A stretch of DNA of 64,000 nucleotides from Flavobacterium luteum (GTDB lineage: Bacteria > Bacteroidota > Bacteroidia > Flavobacteriales > Flavobacteriaceae): NCBI RefSeq assembly GCF_008806775.1, contig NZ_WAEM01000003.1:310001-374000 (forward strand). The letters are read 5' to 3'. Below the pieces are notes generated by a model. It saw nothing but the letters and a program-made list of their open reading frames with translations. It was not told the origin of the DNA and did no database searches. Positions 61,525 to 64,000 of the stretch are shown one piece after another. Numbering within the stretch: the first letter of the stretch is position 1; every line of letters starts with the position of its first letter. A program made the position numbers and the translations under genes.

Positions 61525-63348
61525 ATGACTTTAAGAAAACAGTTGATGTTGCTCTTGTTATTTATGTGCCAATTTATTTTGGGGCAAACTGATTCTATTG
61601 TTTTAAAAGAAGTAAATGTTACCGATAGCCAATTAAAAAAGTTTTCGAACTCTAAATCGATTTTAAAAATCAATGATTCTGTTATTTTCAAAAACAGGTC
61701 TTCATTGACCTCACTTTTAAACTTTAATTCTACCATTTACTTCAAAGAAAACGGCTTAGGAATGGTTTCTTCTCCTTCTTTTAGAGGAACAACTGCCCAA
61801 CAAACAGCTGTTGTTTGGAACGGAATTAATATCAATTCACAACTTAACGGACTAACTGATTTTAATACTATAAACAGTTCAAATTACAATTCTATAACCA
61901 TTCGTGCTGGAGGCGGAAGCTCGATTTATGGCTCTAGTGCCATTGGCGGAAGCATTCATTTGAATAACGATTTGAATTTCGAAAATGAATTTTCAAATAA
62001 TTTACTGTTACGATACGGTAGTTTCAATACACAAAATCTAGATTATTTATTTAAAGCTTCTACAAAAAAGTTAAGTTCACAATTTTCAGTTTCTAGAAAT
62101 AGCTCTGACAATGATTTTGATTATTTAGGCACGAATAAGAAAAATGAGAATGGTCAATTTTACAACACAAGTACTAATTTTAATTTTGGATATAAATTAA
62201 ATGCTACCAATTTTATAAAATTCTATAATCAGATTTTTGATGGTGAAAGACATTTTTCCGGCACTCTTGCTGCAGGTTCTAAAAGCAAGTATCAGGATTT
62301 TAATACTAGAAGTTTAATAGAGTTTTCTAATTTTTATAAAAACACGATTTCGAATGTTCGATTGGCATATTTAACCGAGGAGTACAACTATTTTGAAGAC
62401 AAAGATTTAAACAATTTTAGTTACGGAAAATCGGAAACAGCTATTGCTAAATATGACTTTTCATACCAATTAAACAAAAAAATTAATTTTAATACACTTA
62501 TAGATTATACCCGAACTATTGGTTTTGGATCAGATTTGAAAGAAAATAAGCGCCAAATTGTATCTGGAATCTTTCTGATGAAACATCAATTAACAGATGC
62601 TTTTTTATACGAATTGAATTTTAGAAATGAAATTACATCCAATTATAAAAGTCCAGTTTTATATGCTTTTGGTGCAAATTATAAAGTTTCGAAAATATAT
62701 ACTTCAAAGTTTAATTTTTCAAAAAATTTCAGAATTCCAACTTTTAATGATTTGTATTATCAAGCCGGTGGAAATGAAAACTTAAAACCCGAAAGCGCCT
62801 ATCAATTAGATTTAATTCAAGAGATTACAGTTAATAATCTTGTTTTTTCAATTTCAGGTTTCTTCAATAAAATTACCGATATGATAAGTTGGAAACCAAA
62901 TGATTCTGGTCTTTGGCAACCTATAAATACCAATAAAGTAAAAACGTACGGTGTAGAAACACATCTAAGGTATGACAAGCAAATTAGTAAAAATCAAGCC
63001 ATACAATTTGTTGCCAATTATGGATATACCATTTCAGAAAATGAAATGACCAAAAAGCAATTGATTTATGTTCCTTATCACAAATTGACTTCTAATGCCG
63101 CTTATTCGTATAGAAAAATAACTTTTTATTTTAATTATTTATTTAATGGTCAGGTTTTTACCTCGTTTGATAACAAATACAAACTAAAAGAATATACAGT
63201 TGTGAATTCAGGAATTGAATATCAATTTTTGAAGTCATGCAAACTAGGATTTCAGGTGCAAAATATTTTTAATGAGAAATATCAAAATGTGGAGCAGCGC
63301 CCTTTGCCAGGAAGGAATTATACTGTGAATTTTAACTTTAATCTATAA
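61525..63348 (+). CDS. btuB: TonB-dependent receptor, BtuB-like
   Basis: 607 residues, near the E. coli BtuB length. Signal peptide MTLRKQLMLLLLFMCQFILG. Plug domain about 20-160: KEVNVTDSQLKKF, SSLTSLLNFNSTIYFKENGLGMVSSPSFRG, and the IRAGGGSSIYGSSAIGGSIHL closing motif. The 22-strand barrel then runs to the end, with RIPTFNDLYYQAGGNENLKPESA near 405 and a C-terminal YTVNFNFNL. There is no N-terminal carboxypeptidase-like domain, which SusC proteins have. Under a cobalamin riboswitch it must be the outer-membrane B12 transporter. The partner gene starts 5 bases later. Confidence 0.93.
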   Translation: MTLRKQLMLLLLFMCQFILGQTDSIVLKEVNVTDSQLKKFSNSKSILKINDSVIFKNRSSLTSLLNFNSTIYFKENGLGMVSSPSFRGTTAQQTAVVWNGININSQLNGLTDFNTINSSNYNSITIRAGGGSSIYGSSAIGGSIHLNNDLNFENEFSNNLLLRYGSFNTQNLDYLFKASTKKLSSQFSVSRNSSDNDFDYLGTNKKNENGQFYNTSTNFNFGYKLNATNFIKFYNQIFDGERHFSGTLAAGSKSKYQDFNTRSLIEFSNFYKNTISNVRLAYLTEEYNYFEDKDLNNFSYGKSETAIAKYDFSYQLNKKINFNTLIDYTRTIGFGSDLKENKRQIVSGIFLMKHQLTDAFLYELNFRNEITSNYKSPVLYAFGANYKVSKIYTSKFNFSKNFRIPTFNDLYYQAGGNENLKPESAYQLDLIQEITVNNLVFSISGFFNKITDMISWKPNDSGLWQPINTNKVKTYGVETHLRYDKQISKNQAIQFVANYGYTISENEMTKKQLIYVPYHKLTSNAAYSYRKITFYFNYLFNGQVFTSFDNKYKLKEYTVVNSGIEYQFLKSCKLGFQVQNIFNEKYQNVEQRPLPGRNYTVNFNFNL

Positions 63349-63353
63349 TAATC

Positions 63354-64000
63354 ATGAATCTTAAAAAATTAGTTTTTGGTGCTCTATTTAGTGTTGTTTT
63401 TTTTACATCGTGTAGTGACGATGATGATACAATTGTTGAAACACCAATTGGGGCTTATGATAATGGCGTTTTGATTTTAAATCAAGGAGGATTTGGCAAG
63501 GGAAATGCTTCACTATCCTACCTCTCAGTTGATTCAAACACATTTCAAAATAATATTTTTGCATTGGTAAATCCTACAATTATATTAGGTGATACGGGTC
63601 AAGATGTTGGTTTTTATAATGAATTTGCGTATATTGTTATGAATGGTTCCAATAAAATTGAAATTGTAAATAGATATACGATGGCACATGTTGCAACAAT
63701 TTCAACAGGTTTGTCAAATCCAAGATATATTGTGTTTTATAATGGCAAAGGGTATGTTTCAAATTGGGGAAATGGGAGTAGTACTAGCGATGACTATATT
63801 GCTGTAATAAACTTATCAAACAACACATTATCAGCTCCAATTCCTGTTATGGAGGGACCTGAGCAAATGGCAATTGCTAACGGTAAATTGTACGTGGCGC
63901 ATCTTGGTGGTTTAGGAGTTGGATCAACGGTTTCCATTATTAATTTATCTACTAATGGTATTTCATCTCTAAGTGTTGGTGATGCACCAAATTCTTTAGA
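63354..64000 (+). CDS. btuG: YncE-like beta-propeller lipoprotein, BtuG-like (cut by window edge)
   Basis: Start at the ATG at 63354, 215 codons visible, right end beyond the window. Lipobox FFTSC (Cys20) followed by SDDDD, the acidic signal that sends Bacteroidota lipoproteins to the cell surface. The visible body shows repeating propeller blades: GVLILNQGGFGKGNASLSYLS, VGFYNEFAYIVMNGSNKIEIVN, NPRYIVFYNGKGYVSNWG, and PEQMAIANGKLYVAHLGG (DUF5074/YncE type). In Bacteroides, BtuG is a surface seven-bladed propeller that binds B12 tightly and hands it to BtuB; its gene lies beside btuB. The position here, 5 bases after the btuB-like gene and behind the same riboswitch, suggests the same role. 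The call is by architecture and context. Confidence 0.75.
   Translation, partial: MNLKKLVFGALFSVVFFTSCSDDDDTIVETPIGAYDNGVLILNQGGFGKGNASLSYLSVDSNTFQNNIFALVNPTIILGDTGQDVGFYNEFAYIVMNGSNKIEIVNRYTMAHVATISTGLSNPRYIVFYNGKGYVSNWGNGSSTSDDYIAVINLSNNTLSAPIPVMEGPEQMAIANGKLYVAHLGGLGVGSTVSIINLSTNGISSLSVGDAPNSL

Noticed and set aside
61419..61736. Minus-strand open frame over the riboswitch 3' part and the btuB start
   Set aside because: It overlaps the conserved B12 box and the receptor's signal sequence on the other strand, and its translation has no domain features.

Overview
The window looks like a chromosomal segment of a Flavobacterium or close relative (Bacteroidota, Flavobacteriia). It is very AT-rich. 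Several promoters fit the Bacteroidota pattern TTG-N17..23-TAnnTTTG, ribosome-binding sites are inconspicuous, and three proteins carry type IX secretion (T9SS) C-terminal sorting domains. A T9SS plug-type protein (DUF5103) and many small lipoproteins point the same way. I see no phage, insertion sequence, CRISPR array or rRNA operon. Most of the content is ordinary core genome.

Layout. 0-4.8 kb: the start of a leucine-rich-repeat secreted protein, a gene-poor stretch with folded leader and hairpin candidates, serB, a GH3-family adenylating enzyme with an unlisted 43-residue lipoprotein behind it, and a DUF2797 protein. 4.8-13.8 kb: an AsmA-like protein, signal peptide peptidase SppA, a fused HPPK/deoxynucleoside kinase, a T9SS lectin-like surface protein, a TrmH-type methylase and a DUF1573 protein. 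13.9-17.6 kb: mutS, a tRNA-Gly(GCC)/tRNA-Leu(UAA) unit, a DUF1508 protein and a repeat-rich lipoprotein that has a consensus sigma-54 site upstream. 17.8-24.8 kb: a DPP11-like S46 peptidase, waaA, a DegT aminotransferase, galE, a coiled-coil lipoprotein and fabD. 24.9-27.9 kb: an FMN reductase / YjdI ferredoxin / YjdJ acetyltransferase / pirin operon next to a Crp/Fnr-type regulator, with a palindrome at about -41 of the predicted pirin promoter. 27.9-36.5 kb: an aminotransferase, a desaturase, rsmG, a T9SS protein, pruA, apaG, the T9SS plug protein and a methyltransferase. 36.5-43.3 kb: map, then a five-gene DUF2490/TetR/ABC/HlyD/TolC export operon with a palindromic operator candidate in its promoter and an ABC ATPase with altered catalytic motifs. 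43.4-57.9 kb: a CoA-transferase, gpmI, a DUF5916 protein, an L,D-transpeptidase-like protein, tRNA-Gly(UCC), a CotH-type secreted protein paired with an inward-rectifier K+ channel, rmuC, and RNA-modification genes. 58-64 kb: a divergent vitamin B12 uptake locus.

The B12 locus is the most coherent system. A cobalamin riboswitch leads a TonB-dependent receptor (btuB-like) and a beta-propeller lipoprotein that resembles Bacteroides BtuG. The inner-membrane genes btuF-btuC(-btuD) run the other way from their own promoter, outside the riboswitch. The variable arm of the riboswitch holds a 70-bp palindromic element of the same base-composition family as the palindromic repeat between the GH3 and DUF2797 genes. 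All functions below come from reading motifs by eye. No database search was run.
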